This document shows positions 1-9,456 of a stretch of 64,000 nt of DNA, in pieces. The notes under the pieces were generated by a model. That model did not search any database. It saw only the letters and a program-made list of their open reading frames with translations, and was not told the origin of the DNA. Source of the DNA: Acinetobacter colistiniresistens (GTDB lineage: Bacteria; Pseudomonadota; Gammaproteobacteria; Pseudomonadales; Moraxellaceae); NCBI RefSeq assembly GCF_024582815.1, contig NZ_CP102099.1:3534001-3598000 (forward strand), read 5' to 3'. Position 1 is the stretch's first letter; each line of letters starts with the position of its first letter. The translations under genes were made by a program, and so were the position numbers.

Positions 1-668
1 CTGAAATGCGTCGGGCCATTACACCGACACATACGCTGGGCTGTAAACGTCCGATGTTCTCCAACAACTGGTATGATGCGCTGGTGAAACCCAATGTATC
101 TGTACTTTTTCAAGGTCTATCGCATATCACTAAAAATGGTGTCGTCGGTGAAGATGGTAAAGAAATTGCAGTAGATACCATTATCTTTGGAACCGGCTAT
201 GCTGTTGCTGAACCTGCGATTTATAAGATTATTAAAGGAACCGATGGTCGCAGTTTAAGTGACATATGGCAACGTCAACCACGTGCCTATATGGGCATGT
301 CAATTTATGGTTTCCCAAATATGTTCATGATGTTAGGACCAAATTCGCAGAATACTGTTGGTTCCGTTATGTGGACAGCGGAGCAACAATCTATCTATAT
401 ATCCAAAACTATTAGGCTCATGCAGGATCGACGACTTGATCGTATTGAAGTGAAAGAAGCAGTACAAAAACAATTTAATGCTAACATTGATAAACGATTA
501 GCTAAGATGCCCGTCAGAGCAGATATATGTAAAAGCTACTATCTCGATGATGCAGGACGTAACCATATCATTTGGCCAGAGTTTGGCTTTGTGATTAAAC
601 ATAAATTACATCATGTCAATCTCAAAGATTACAACACTGAAGCAAACATAATCAAAGTCATCGCTTAA
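1..668 (+). CDS. Flavin-containing monooxygenase, C-terminal part (cut by window edge)
   Basis: This is the C-terminal ~222 residues of an FAD/NADPH monooxygenase of the flavin-containing / Baeyer-Villiger type; the reading frame is open to the left edge, so the dinucleotide-binding parts lie outside. The segment IIFGTGYAVAEP is the conserved C-terminal FAD-contact motif (ATGY type), and FPNMFMMLGPN followed by a Q/T-rich stretch is typical of the family. Such enzymes oxidise ketones, long alkanes or other xenobiotics in the cytoplasm. The substrate cannot be told from this fragment. It is followed by a clear terminator, so it closes a transcription unit. A second, complete family member lies at 58923-60458. 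Confidence 0.85.
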   Translation, partial: EMRRAITPTHTLGCKRPMFSNNWYDALVKPNVSVLFQGLSHITKNGVVGEDGKEIAVDTIIFGTGYAVAEPAIYKIIKGTDGRSLSDIWQRQPRAYMGMSIYGFPNMFMMLGPNSQNTVGSVMWTAEQQSIYISKTIRLMQDRRLDRIEVKEAVQKQFNANIDKRLAKMPVRADICKSYYLDDAGRNHIIWPEFGFVIKHKLHHVNLKDYNTEANIIKVIA

Positions 669-680
669 ACCTGACATCTG

Positions 681-708
681 AGTCTGCTCTTAGCGGGCAG
701 ACTTTTTA
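681..708 (+). terminator. Rho-independent terminator after the monooxygenase gene
   Basis: AGTCTGC pairs with GCAGACT (681-687 with 697-703) and a T-run follows, 13 bp after the stop codon. Confidence 0.8.
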
Positions 709-1085
709 TTCTCTGCAATGATCCTAAGATCTTGAAACCGTTTGCATCGAGGCTGATTTATCATGATTAATGCAACCACAAGATCGCATGGGTTTGCACC
801 ATCATCTGGAAACTTTCTTATAGGGCAACGAATGTTTCTCTAGGTTTGAATCTGCTGTATAAAACCATTCAACCATATCGATGTCCCATGACACAGCCAG
901 TATTACCACAGACCTCTGTTGCCATATGATCGATTGAATTCTGCTGATCAAACCGCAGCTATTTTGTTCTTTTCATCATTTAATTTAGGGAAGATAGATT
1001 TAGCTAAAACCACCTATATTGCATTTCACATCATATTCACGCTGCCCCTTTTAAGCTAACTTTAAAATAGTGTGAGTTTAACAAT
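709..1085. other. Intergenic stretch, nothing recognised
   Basis: No open frame with coding character or clear repeat was seen. It must hold the promoter of the lipoprotein gene at 1086, but I could not assign a convincing -35/-10 pair. Confidence 0.4.
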
Positions 1086-1658
1086 ATGACATTTCTAAGA
1101 ACTGTGACTCTCTCTGCACTGACCTTACTTTCATTGGTTTCTTGTAAAAGTATACCAAGCTATAGCGCGGACTATGATAGGGCAAATAAGCAAATCTCAG
1201 GAATTATATTGAATGATGAACAAGCTCAGCTTGTCGGTCAGCACTTTGTAGCTGCATTTAATACAATGGGAACCGCTGATTTTGTCAAAAATGCGGGTCA
1301 ACTTTATGCAGATCATTTATACATCAATGATACCCTTTCTCAATTTTCTACTAAAAAAGAGCTGGTTAAACATTTTGAAGGAATGAATGAACATGTCAGC
1401 AATGTCTCAGTAAAATTAATCAGTGCAACACATACACACGATTCGGCCTATATTCATTGGCATATGGTATATGACTTCAAAATGTTGGGCCGTATGAAAA
1501 CCATGTCCTCATATGGAATTAGCCAAATCAAAATAAATGACGAGGGCTTGATCATTTTTCAGCAAGATTACTGGGACCCTGCTAATGGTTTATATCGTTC
1601 ACTGCCCTATGTCGGCAATGCTTATTCTTTGATCTTACCATTGAAAAAAAATAGTTAA
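1086..1658 (+). CDS. NTF2/SnoaL-like lipoprotein
   Basis: A 190-residue protein with a lipoprotein signal: hydrophobic residues 5-18 end in the lipobox LVSC (Cys20), so it is probably anchored in a membrane facing the periplasm. The mature part has the shape of a SnoaL/NTF2-like fold: an N-terminal helix around AFNTMGTADFVKNAG, the LYADHLYINDTLSQF segment, then alternating strands with the IHWHMVYDFKM motif. SnoaL-like proteins are found beside CFA-synthase/DUF1365 gene sets in other proteobacteria, which fits the operon at 4307-10442. No catalytic role can be assigned. The gene starts a short plus-strand set ending with the response regulator. Confidence 0.7.
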   Translation: MTFLRTVTLSALTLLSLVSCKSIPSYSADYDRANKQISGIILNDEQAQLVGQHFVAAFNTMGTADFVKNAGQLYADHLYINDTLSQFSTKKELVKHFEGMNEHVSNVSVKLISATHTHDSAYIHWHMVYDFKMLGRMKTMSSYGISQIKINDEGLIIFQQDYWDPANGLYRSLPYVGNAYSLILPLKKNS

Positions 1659-1747
1659 AGTTCAGTCAAACAAATAGCCATGATGAACAACTGTAGATTG
1701 TTAAATTTGTTGAATAAAATATATAAAATAAAAGGTAGAGGTGGCAA

Positions 1748-2242
1748 ATGCTTCATTATTTAGCAAAAATTGGACTCAGCAGCTTATGTCTTATGGCACC
1801 TTTAAGCTTAGCCCATGCAAATACGCAACTATGTACCACAGCCCCCTTAATTGTCACAACAAAAAATGTGGGATCAGTCAGCTATTATGCCAATAATTGC
1901 AGTCAGAACTGGGAAAATCAAAATATTCGATTAGATTTTTCTTATAACCAAAATATTCCAGAATGGGCATTTAAAAAGGCGGCCACTTACTACCTCAAAA
2001 AGAACATTGCTCATTTTTCGGATGAATCAGTTTTAAATAGAATTACAGAATTATATCACCCCGTTAAAAAGGGCGATCTCTACACTTTAAATTATGACCA
2101 GATGAACAAACAATTAAGCTTGTCTCTGAATCAAAAACGATTAGGTTCAATTACTGATTCCCAAGCGAATCAATACTTTAAAATATGGTTTGGAGACTCA
2201 CCATTTAATGCTAAATTAAAGCAACAATTATTAAATCGATAA
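1748..2242 (+). CDS. Chalcone-isomerase-fold periplasmic protein
   Basis: A 164-residue protein with a signal peptide (residues 1-24, ending LAHA/N). The body resembles the bacterial chalcone isomerase-like family: the helix WAFKKAATYYLKKN, the segment LYTLNYDQMNKQLSLSLNQ, then the C-terminal signature YFKIWFGDSPFNAKLKQQLL. In plants this fold binds fatty acids (FAP proteins) or isomerises chalcones; bacterial members are often encoded with CFA-like methyltransferases, so a lipid-related role is likely but inferred. A good ribosome binding site (AGAGGTGG) precedes the ATG. It lies 15 bp before the response regulator gene and is probably cotranscribed with it. Confidence 0.7.
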   Translation: MLHYLAKIGLSSLCLMAPLSLAHANTQLCTTAPLIVTTKNVGSVSYYANNCSQNWENQNIRLDFSYNQNIPEWAFKKAATYYLKKNIAHFSDESVLNRITELYHPVKKGDLYTLNYDQMNKQLSLSLNQKRLGSITDSQANQYFKIWFGDSPFNAKLKQQLLNR

Positions 2243-2257
2243 CTTGATCAAATTATT

Positions 2258-2953
2258 ATGAACAATCAATTTATTCTTATGGTTGAAGATCACTTCGAGC
2301 TGGCCGCCACCGTATGTGAATTTCTAGAACAACATGGCTTTGTCATTGATCATGCCCGTAATTTAGATGCTGCACGCAATTTTTTAAAAACAAACCCCTA
2401 TCATTTACTTTTACTCGATATTAATTTACCCGATGGTTCAGGCTATGATTTGTGTGAATGGCTTAGAACTGATCAAGGTAGGGATATTCCAATTCTCATG
2501 TTAACGGCCAGAGACACTTTAGATGATAAACTAAAAGGTTTTACCGCAGGTACCGATGATTATTTAATCAAACCTTTCGATTTTAATGAGTTAGTGATGC
2601 GTATTCGAGCTCTCATTAAACGTTCTCTTGGAGAAGTATCAACAAATAAAATTCAAATTCATGATCTAATCTTAGACAGTTCCACCCAAACTGTAACACG
2701 TGCAGGTCAATCGATTGAACTCCCACGCATTCAATTCAAATTACTTAAAATTTTGATGAGAAATTCTCCCAAGGTTATTACTAAACAAGAAATTATTATC
2801 GAACTATGGGGCGATGAAGAACCTGAAAGTGATGCATTACGCAGTCATATCTACAACTTAAGAAAAATGATAGATAAACCTTTTCAAGAAAAGTTGATCC
2901 ATACCATTTCAGGTGTTGGTTTAAAAGTGGCATTTGATTTGAATTCACATTAA
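2258..2953 (+). CDS. OmpR/PhoB-family response regulator
   Basis: A 231-residue two-component regulator. Residues 5-120 form the receiver domain: acidic pair E10-D11, phosphoacceptor D54 (LLLLDINLPDG), T83 (MLTARD) and K105 (IKPF) are all present. Residues ~130-228 form a winged-helix DNA-binding domain of the Trans_reg_C type (ELPRIQFKLLKILMR, LWGDEEPESDALRSHIYNLRK). The likely partner is the kinase on the opposite strand at 2950-4275, whose stop codon overlaps this one. By position it should control the fatty-acid modification operon, but I found no defined binding site. QseB/PmrA-type regulators are close in layout. Confidence 0.9.
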   Translation: MNNQFILMVEDHFELAATVCEFLEQHGFVIDHARNLDAARNFLKTNPYHLLLLDINLPDGSGYDLCEWLRTDQGRDIPILMLTARDTLDDKLKGFTAGTDDYLIKPFDFNELVMRIRALIKRSLGEVSTNKIQIHDLILDSSTQTVTRAGQSIELPRIQFKLLKILMRNSPKVITKQEIIIELWGDEEPESDALRSHIYNLRKMIDKPFQEKLIHTISGVGLKVAFDLNSH

Positions 2954-4275
2954 TTCATATACACCACAACAATTAAACCAGTTGTATTTTCTAATTGTAG
3001 ATGAGGATGAGTGCTTAAATAATATTGGCGATCAAATAGCTCAACTCTCCATCCCAATTGGGTGCATAGCTTTCTAACCAGTTGTAAACCAATCCCATGA
3101 CCTTTGACTGTAAGTTGAAATTGTGAACTTAGCTCCTGAACTTTACAATCATTTGGCATTACAATTCCAATTCCATTGTCAGCTATGACAATACTGTTTT
3201 GGCGTTGAATGATATGGATATTAGAGCCTTGAGAATAATTTAATGCATTACGCAGAATGTTACTCAAGACCATCTTTGTCATTGAGGGATAAATCTGTCG
3301 AGGTAACTCTTGTGGATCATAGTGAACAAAAATTTGAACACCTTTGCTTTGACTAACAGGCTCTAAATCCTTTAGCAAATCACTAATGACAGCGGATAAT
3401 CGTGTTTGTTCAGCAGTTAAGGTATTGGTGGTATTGCGTGCGATCGCCAATAAGGTTTCGACAAGCAGTTGCATATCCTCAATGGTGTTAGAAATGCGGT
3501 GCAATGCTTTATCGTCCCCGTATTTAACCTGACAAAGCTGTACATTGCCTTTTAGAATCGTCAGTGGTGTGCGTAATTCATGACTTACATCACCTGTAAA
3601 TTCACGCTCTCGATTGATAAAATCACTTAAAACCTGATGATACTTTTCTAATGCTTGCTTTAAATATTCAGCTTCCATATTGCCATTGGTGCTGATTCCC
3701 TGAAAGGGAGAAGCCTCTTTATTTTGATGGGCCCAATCAATATGATCCAAAGCATTTGCCAGCCGTGTAATTGGTGAAAAATAGCGTTTAGCTCTCCGGT
3801 TTGAAAACCATAAAATGCTATACAGTACAATCAAGCTGAACATCAGCGGGGCTAAGCCAAACATCCACACAATTTTGTTGACATTACTTTCACCAAAAAC
3901 AAGCAGGACATGTTGTCCATTTCTTTCGCCATAAACAGACATTCGATCTTTGCCATCGACGAAGACGCGATGAACGCCTTGTTTTAAAGTCTGATTTTTA
4001 AATGCCAAAGGTGGATCCTGACTCTGCCAACGATAACCATATAAGTTTTTTGTATCTGGCAAATCAGCATTCGGATTACGATCAACTCGCATCCAATAAT
4101 GTTCCATTTCTTGCTCAAGTGCTGTTTTGAGCAGTGAGCCTTTAATGACCCAGGCACTACATGCAATGCCGATGATAATTGACAGCGCGATCAACCCGAT
4201 TTGCAACCAATAATGACGGTTAAACATCTCACTCAATGGATGAATATTTTCACCGCTCTTATTGGACCTAAACAT
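2950..4275 (-). CDS. Sensor histidine kinase
   Basis: A 441-residue inner-membrane sensor. Two membrane segments (about residues 24-44 and 136-156) flank a ~90-residue periplasmic sensing loop with no recognised domain. A HAMP-like stretch (YFSPITRLANALDHI) follows, then the dimerisation domain with H-box DVSHELRTPL (His232), and a HATPase domain with N-box LSNILRNALNYS, G1 DNGIGI and G2 GHGIGL. All catalytic motifs look intact. It lies 31 bp after the CFA-like gene at 4307 on the same strand, so it is probably the last gene of that operon. Its cognate regulator is encoded convergently, with overlapping stop codons. Confidence 0.9.
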   Translation of the reverse strand: MFRSNKSGENIHPLSEMFNRHYWLQIGLIALSIIIGIACSAWVIKGSLLKTALEQEMEHYWMRVDRNPNADLPDTKNLYGYRWQSQDPPLAFKNQTLKQGVHRVFVDGKDRMSVYGERNGQHVLLVFGESNVNKIVWMFGLAPLMFSLIVLYSILWFSNRRAKRYFSPITRLANALDHIDWAHQNKEASPFQGISTNGNMEAEYLKQALEKYHQVLSDFINREREFTGDVSHELRTPLTILKGNVQLCQVKYGDDKALHRISNTIEDMQLLVETLLAIARNTTNTLTAEQTRLSAVISDLLKDLEPVSQSKGVQIFVHYDPQELPRQIYPSMTKMVLSNILRNALNYSQGSNIHIIQRQNSIVIADNGIGIVMPNDCKVQELSSQFQLTVKGHGIGLQLVRKLCTQLGWRVELFDRQYYLSTHPHLQLENTTGLIVVVYMN

Positions 4276-4306
4276 ACGCCTATCTACTGCTCGATTCTCA
4301 TTTTAA

Positions 4307-5356
4307 TTATACGGTTTTCTGTTTGAACAGGAAGTGACCAACGACCCATTCTTGTCCTTGTTCAAATCCAAACAATTCCGCGCAAGCCATAAAAAAGATA
4401 CGCCAACGTTGCCACCAAGCATCGGCATCCTGTGTATATACCTGCTCGAAAAGTGGTTTGAGTTGTTCAGCGTTACGATCCATGTTTTCAAGCCAGGCAT
4501 TTGCTGTTTTTTCGTAGTGTGTGCCTGACCACTGCCAATGCTGTGATAACTCCAGATGTGTTTGAAAATGCAAAAATGTAGACGTTGCTGGCATTAATCC
4601 CCCCGTAAAGAAGTAGCGTGACATCCAGTCATATTCACTTTTTATTTCAAATGGATAATGTAAGAAGCGATGGCAAAAAATATGACACCATAACAATCCA
4701 TTGGGTTTGAGCCATAATTGAATTTTCTGAAATAATTTTTCATAGTTTCTAACATGCTCAAACATTTCTACAGAAACAACACGATCAAACGAGTTTTCTT
4801 TTAATTCGAGAATATTTACATCACAAGTAATCACCTTAATATTTTCCAGACCACGTTTTTCCGCTTCAGCTAAAATATGTTGGCGTTGCGTTGCGGAGTT
4901 AGAAACAGCAGTAATCTTGGCGTTCGGATAATGCTCTGCCATCCATAAGGTAAAAGATCCCCAACCACAGCCCAGTTCCAAAATATTCTGACCATCATGT
5001 AGTTGCGCCCGCTCACAGTATATTTGCAGTGTTAGTTCTTCTGCCTCATTTAATTGGGTTATATCGTCAGCAAAAAAGCAGGCACTGTATTTTAATCGTT
5101 TGCCTAAAACGGCCTGAAAGAAAGCGGTTGGCAATTCATAATGCTGCTCATTGGCTTTGTCAGTTTCAATCGCAATTTCACTCTGCTTCAACATATTGAG
5201 TACATCCATATAGCGTTGAGCACCCTGTTCGGGATCATAGCGACCTTCCTGAATCAAACGCTTTTTACTTAACGCTCGAATCGCCGCCCGAATTGCTTGA
5301 TCGGGTACTAAACCGCTCTCAACGAGTTTCAAAGATTGCTGAATAATAAAGTCCAT
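4307..5356 (-). CDS. CFA-synthase-like SAM-dependent methyltransferase
   Basis: A 349-residue class I methyltransferase of the Mycolic_acid_CFA_synthase type. The SAM-binding motif ILELGCGWGSFTLWMA sits near residue 135, preceded by the acyl-chain site region HYELPTAFFQAVLG and LKYSACFF, and followed by VVSVEMFEHVRNY. It lacks the ~100-residue N-terminal domain of classical CFA synthase, so it is the short form seen with DUF1295 proteins. I place the start at 5356 rather than 5383: AGTAGGTG lies just upstream of that ATG, and the longer form would overlap the preceding gene. The substrate is probably a membrane unsaturated fatty acid or its modified form; the product is unknown. Confidence 0.8.
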   Translation of the reverse strand: MDFIIQQSLKLVESGLVPDQAIRAAIRALSKKRLIQEGRYDPEQGAQRYMDVLNMLKQSEIAIETDKANEQHYELPTAFFQAVLGKRLKYSACFFADDITQLNEAEELTLQIYCERAQLHDGQNILELGCGWGSFTLWMAEHYPNAKITAVSNSATQRQHILAEAEKRGLENIKVITCDVNILELKENSFDRVVSVEMFEHVRNYEKLFQKIQLWLKPNGLLWCHIFCHRFLHYPFEIKSEYDWMSRYFFTGGLMPATSTFLHFQTHLELSQHWQWSGTHYEKTANAWLENMDRNAEQLKPLFEQVYTQDADAWWQRWRIFFMACAELFGFEQGQEWVVGHFLFKQKTV

Positions 5357-5364
5357 ACACACAC

Positions 5365-6143
5365 CTACTGTTTGGGTTTCCATGGAATAAACATCGAAGT
5401 TCGTTTTTGATAATCGAGATAATTTTGACCTCGATTTTTTAATGCCTGTTGTTCACTAAACGGAATTCCCGTGATGTAATACAAAAAGAACCACATCAAA
5501 ACAGGATAAATCCAGAGGCTATATAGTCCTGCTGCCAACCCGATTACTGGATAGGCAAACCAATGGATCCATTCAAAAAAATAGTTTGGATGACGTGAAT
5601 ATTTCCATAGTCCCCGATCCATGGTCTTTCCATGATTCTGTGGATTTTGCTTAAAGCGGTATAATTGCTGATCCGCAACTACTTCACCCATAAATGCAAT
5701 TACCATAATCATGCCTGCAATCATGAGAAGACCATTACTTTGGTTATTCCAAACCGTACTTGGCACATTTAACAGGCTCCACATGGGAATACTGAATAAA
5801 ATTGCTAAACCAGCCTGAAACATAAAAAAACTAAAAAACCAAGATGTTGATATTTTCCCATCGCTAAACGCATGTTGGCATAGCGACGATCTTCTTCGTG
5901 CTCGGCCACATAACGGCGAAATAAATGCACACTCAATCGTAAAAACCAGATAGAACTCAGAATGGCTATAAACCATCTGACATTATCCGGCGCGACATCT
6001 ACACACCAAGCAGTAATGACAATATTCAGAAAAATACAAAAACTCCATGCCACATCAACAATGCCTGCACGGCGGTTATATGTTGTCCATAACCAGCAAA
6101 CTGTCATCACGACAACATCAAGTACAAACAATTGCCACAACAT
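5365..6143 (-). pseudogene. DUF1295 membrane protein, single frameshift
   Basis: Two overlapping frames together make one ~259-residue DUF1295 protein, a multi-pass membrane family related to steroid 5-alpha-reductase/isoprenylcysteine methyltransferase C-termini. The N-terminal part (RRAGIVDVAWSF, RRYVAEHEEDRRYANMR, YQHLGFLVF) is in one frame; the rest (FMFQAGLAILFS, WKYSRHPNYFFEW, YYITGIPFSEQQALKNRG) continues in another. The frames join exactly if one base is added to the homopolymer at 5824-5830 (seven A on the plus strand). A strong ribosome binding site (AAGGAGACAG) precedes 6143. It could be a real null allele, a phase-variable tract or a sequencing error; similar losses occur elsewhere in this window. 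Confidence 0.8.
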
Positions 6144-6171
6144 GACTGTCTCCTTGATGTATCAAATAACT

Positions 6172-7377
6172 TTATGGTGAATAAGGGCTTGCTTCGAATA
6201 AAAGCTGTACATTACTAATCACACCTTCTTTAAAGCCACCTTCGCAGTAGCAAAGATAGAAATCCCACATTCGAATAAATTGTTCATCAAAACCCAATGC
6301 CAATACTTCTGCCTTGGCATTTAAAAAACGTTCACGCCATTGATGAAGCGTTTCGGCATAGCTAAGCCCAATATCTTCAAGATGTTTTAAACGCAGCTTC
6401 TGTTCAGATGCGGCTTGAGTCAGCACACTAATACATGGAATAAAGCTACCCGGAAAAATATAGCGCTTGATATAATCCACTGTACTTAATGCTTTTTTAT
6501 AGCGTGCATCTTCAATCGTAATGGCCTGAATCAATCCCAAACCATTTGGCTTGAGTAAGGATCTACATTGATTAAAGTAAGTTGATAAATATTGTTCTCC
6601 CACAGCTTCGATCATTTCGATGGAAACCAGTTTGTCGAATTTCCCTTCCAATAAACGGTAATCTTTGAGTTCAACCTGTACACGATGGCTTAGGCCTGCC
6701 GCCGCAATACGTTTATTTGCTTCATCATATTGAGCTTGTGAAATCGTAATTGTGGTCACTTTACAGCCATAATGCTGGGCTGCATAAATCGCAAAACCAC
6801 CCCAGCCGCTTCCGATTTCAACGACATGGTCCATGGGTTTCAACTGTAATTTTTCACAGATCAATTCTTTTTTATAATCAGATGCTTGCTCTAATGTCAT
6901 GTGTGTTTGCTTATACACTGCACTAGAATACATCATGGAAGAGTCAAGAAAGAGTTTGAAAAAATCATTGCTAAGATCATAATGCTCTGCAATGTTTTTA
7001 CGGCTGCCTGATAATGAATTTTTACGTGTTTTATACCACGCTTTTAAAATCAGTTGGCTTGCTTGGGAAAGTATATTTTGATTGATTTGATCGAGAACAT
7101 GGCGATTTCTAGCCAAAATTTGGATCAATTCAACCAGATTGTTACTACTCCAATATCCGTGAATATAACCTTCTGCAGCCCCAAGCACACCATTTTTAAA
7201 AATCAGGTTCATCAGGGCTTTATCATGTACGTCTATCGTTACTTCTAAATCAGAAATTTCACCGACCGTACCATTCCATTCACCACGGAAATGGATTTGA
7301 CCATGACGAAGTTTGAGCAAGCTCCGTAAAACCAATGGCAGTGAATCATTTTCACCGAAAATAAGCGTTTTTATCAT
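6172..7377 (-). CDS. cfa: Cyclopropane-fatty-acyl-phospholipid synthase family protein
   Basis: A 401-residue full-length CFA-synthase-family enzyme. An N-terminal ~110-residue SCP2-like domain (LGAAEGYIHGYW) precedes the catalytic domain with AEHYDLSNDFFKLFLD, YSSAVY, SAM motif VVEIGSGWGGFAIYAA, SIEMIEAVGEQY, KRYIFPGSFIP and the C-terminal MWDFYLCYCEGGFKEGVI. These match the family throughout. The known reaction transfers the SAM methyl group to a double bond of a phospholipid acyl chain at the inner membrane. In this operon the product may instead be a methylated or otherwise modified chain. The start overlaps the end of the DUF1365 gene by 26 bp, indicating tight coupling. Confidence 0.9.
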   Translation of the reverse strand: MIKTLIFGENDSLPLVLRSLLKLRHGQIHFRGEWNGTVGEISDLEVTIDVHDKALMNLIFKNGVLGAAEGYIHGYWSSNNLVELIQILARNRHVLDQINQNILSQASQLILKAWYKTRKNSLSGSRKNIAEHYDLSNDFFKLFLDSSMMYSSAVYKQTHMTLEQASDYKKELICEKLQLKPMDHVVEIGSGWGGFAIYAAQHYGCKVTTITISQAQYDEANKRIAAAGLSHRVQVELKDYRLLEGKFDKLVSIEMIEAVGEQYLSTYFNQCRSLLKPNGLGLIQAITIEDARYKKALSTVDYIKRYIFPGSFIPCISVLTQAASEQKLRLKHLEDIGLSYAETLHQWRERFLNAKAEVLALGFDEQFIRMWDFYLCYCEGGFKEGVISNVQLLFEASPYSP

Positions 7378-8167
7378 CTTGTTTTAAATCCTTATCTTTT
7401 TTAGGGTGCCGATAAAATGGAACTTTCTTTCGCCATAAATAAAACGCTTGTACATATATCGAAGCGAGCATTTTGAAAGGTTCAAAAACATAATGAACAG
7501 CATAACGATCAAGCTGTGAAGGAACTGTGATATTTTCCAATTCAAAAAGCATCGTTGCATCAAAAATTAATTTTTGTGTTTGATAAAGCTGCATATGAAT
7601 CACGTTTTGAATATCAGAAAAGTTAAAGCGCCATTTGTACTGAATATCCATCGGCATAAATGGAGAAACATGAAAACTTTTTTGAAATTCGAACTCTGCA
7701 CCATGATAGCCAGAATGCGCTTCTAACCTCTCACGACAATCATGCACATAAACTTTACGTTCTTTCCAAGGGGTGTTGGTGATCTCTGTCAAGATAAAAA
7801 CAAGCTGTTGCTGAGCATTAAAAATGAAATAAAACACCACAGAATTAAAACTGAAACCAAGCATTCTTGGTAAAGCCAAGACACGAATTGCTGATTGTAT
7901 CGGTAAGACCACATCTACTTGTTGCAATAAGATTTTTTTTATTCTTTGCCTTAAATTCCCAGTATAGCCCTTCAAAAAATCATTTTCGTCTAGCTTTAAA
8001 ATATTCCAGTGTGCTGTTGAACACAACCATGAATGACGGAGTTTCTTTGTGATCTGATCTGGATCAAAATATAAATAGCTTAAGGTTGCTTCAAATTGAT
8101 GAGCCTTGGGGATAAATCGACGATGTCTAATTTTAGCTTTTGCGATAGCAAGTGGAGTTTGCAACAT
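7352..8167 (-). CDS. DUF1365 protein
   Basis: A 271-residue member of the DUF1365 family. Visible family features are RHRRFIPKAHQFEATLSYLYFDPDQ at the start (given here as two parts: RHRRFIPKAH and FEATLSYLYF), LGFSFNSVVFYF and KSFHVSPFMPMDIQYKWRF. Its biochemical function is not established; it is repeatedly encoded between an FAD amine-oxidase-like protein and a CFA synthase. I take the ATG at 8167, after AGGGGCG, rather than a TTG six bases upstream. It lies 11 bp after the FAD protein gene. No membrane segment is obvious, so it is probably cytoplasmic or peripheral. Confidence 0.8.
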   Translation of the reverse strand: MLQTPLAIAKAKIRHRRFIPKAHQFEATLSYLYFDPDQITKKLRHSWLCSTAHWNILKLDENDFLKGYTGNLRQRIKKILLQQVDVVLPIQSAIRVLALPRMLGFSFNSVVFYFIFNAQQQLVFILTEITNTPWKERKVYVHDCRERLEAHSGYHGAEFEFQKSFHVSPFMPMDIQYKWRFNFSDIQNVIHMQLYQTQKLIFDATMLFELENITVPSQLDRYAVHYVFEPFKMLASIYVQAFYLWRKKVPFYRHPKKDKDLKQDDKNAYFR

Positions 8168-8178
8168 ATTCAACGCCC

Positions 8179-9456
8179 CTATTCATCAGCCATAGTCATT
8201 AAATGTTCTACTACACGTTCGGCACTCCTTGCCCCATCTTCGTGAAATCCCCACCCCCAATACGCCCCACAAAATGAACTGCAATGTTTACCATTTAATT
8301 CATGCCAACGGGATTGGGCCTCAAGCGCATTTTTATTAAATACGGGATGTCGATAATGTCTTTCAATATAAATCTTATCTTTGGCTATCGGTGTATTGGG
8401 ATTAAGTGTAGAAAAAACTTGTGTTTTACAGTTCAAGTTTTGCAAGCTGTTCATCCAGTAAGTAAAGCCAAAATGAACATTTTCAGCCAAGGTCTGTTGT
8501 TCAGTTTGAGGCTGAGGAGTCACATGAACATGCCAGCTCGCCCACTGTGATCGGGATTTCGGCATAATTGCTGTATCACTATGTACCACCATACGATTAT
8601 CTTGATAATCAAAACAACCTAAGATTTCACGCTCTGTCTCGGAAGGCTCACTCAAAAGTTTTAATGTATCATCGGCATGACTTGCAAAAATGACCCAATC
8701 AAATTGCTCTTCTGCCTGTGCTGTTACAATAGAAATATGATCATGACTTCTGATCACTTGCTTTACTTGGTTTTTTTTCCAGACAATTGTTGGACAGTGG
8801 CGCTGAATTGCGTAGATGTAGGATATTGAACCACCTTTAACTGTTTGCCACTGCGGTCGATCTTTTAATTGCAACATACGATGGTGCTGAAAAAAACTGA
8901 TCACAAACTTGTAGGGAATATTCCCCACTTGATCAACAGGACTTGACCAAAGCGCACCACACATTGGATAGAGGTGCTCGTCTCTAAATACTTGTGAATA
9001 CCCATGAAGATTTAAATACTGGTCAATGGTTAATTCAGGATTACTTTCTTCGACAGAAATATCTTTATTTTCTTTATAAAAACGAAGTAAATCTGACAGC
9101 ATCAATCTAAATTTCTTATTTAAAAAGTTTTGTGGTCTAACCAATAAGGACCATTTTTTTGAAGGATTATATTGAAGTCCTGTCACTTGGTTATTCACGG
9201 AAAAACTCATGTCACTGCTTTGCGCCTGCACCCCTAACTCGGCAATCATGGCACTAAAGAGAGGATAGTTATACGCATTGAAAACAATAAAACCGCTGTC
9301 TATGCTTAGGTTCTTTTGATCAATCCTAAACTCATGGGTATCTGTATGCCCACCAAAATAATTTTCTTTTTCAAAAATAGTAACATTATGCTTTTTTGAG
9401 AGTTTCCAAGCTGCATACATTCCAGAGATACCAGAGCCAACGATTGCAATGTTCAT
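8179..9456 (-). CDS. FAD-dependent amine-oxidase-family oxidoreductase
   Basis: A 425-residue flavoprotein. The N-terminus IAIVGSGISGMYAAWKLSK is the dinucleotide-binding motif, followed by the acidic end of the second strand (IFEKENYFGGHTDTHEF) that is typical of amine oxidase/phytoene-desaturase-like enzymes; the C-terminal FAD contact is around FCGAYWGWGFHEDGARSAERV. In the literature, flavoproteins of this kind next to CFA-type methyltransferases include a desaturase of the furan-fatty-acid pathway; that role here is only an inference. The start has a strong AAGGAGT site, and its ATG overlaps the stop of the desaturase gene (ATGA). Confidence 0.8.
   Translation of the reverse strand: MNIAIVGSGISGMYAAWKLSKKHNVTIFEKENYFGGHTDTHEFRIDQKNLSIDSGFIVFNAYNYPLFSAMIAELGVQAQSSDMSFSVNNQVTGLQYNPSKKWSLLVRPQNFLNKKFRLMLSDLLRFYKENKDISVEESNPELTIDQYLNLHGYSQVFRDEHLYPMCGALWSSPVDQVGNIPYKFVISFFQHHRMLQLKDRPQWQTVKGGSISYIYAIQRHCPTIVWKKNQVKQVIRSHDHISIVTAQAEEQFDWVIFASHADDTLKLLSEPSETEREILGCFDYQDNRMVVHSDTAIMPKSRSQWASWHVHVTPQPQTEQQTLAENVHFGFTYWMNSLQNLNCKTQVFSTLNPNTPIAKDKIYIERHYRHPVFNKNALEAQSRWHELNGKHCSSFCGAYWGWGFHEDGARSAERVVEHLMTMADE

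Noticed and set aside
5824..5838. Programmed frameshift in the DUF1295 gene at its T-runs
   Set aside because: No stimulatory structure was seen and the family is normally one frame; mutation or sequencing error is simpler.
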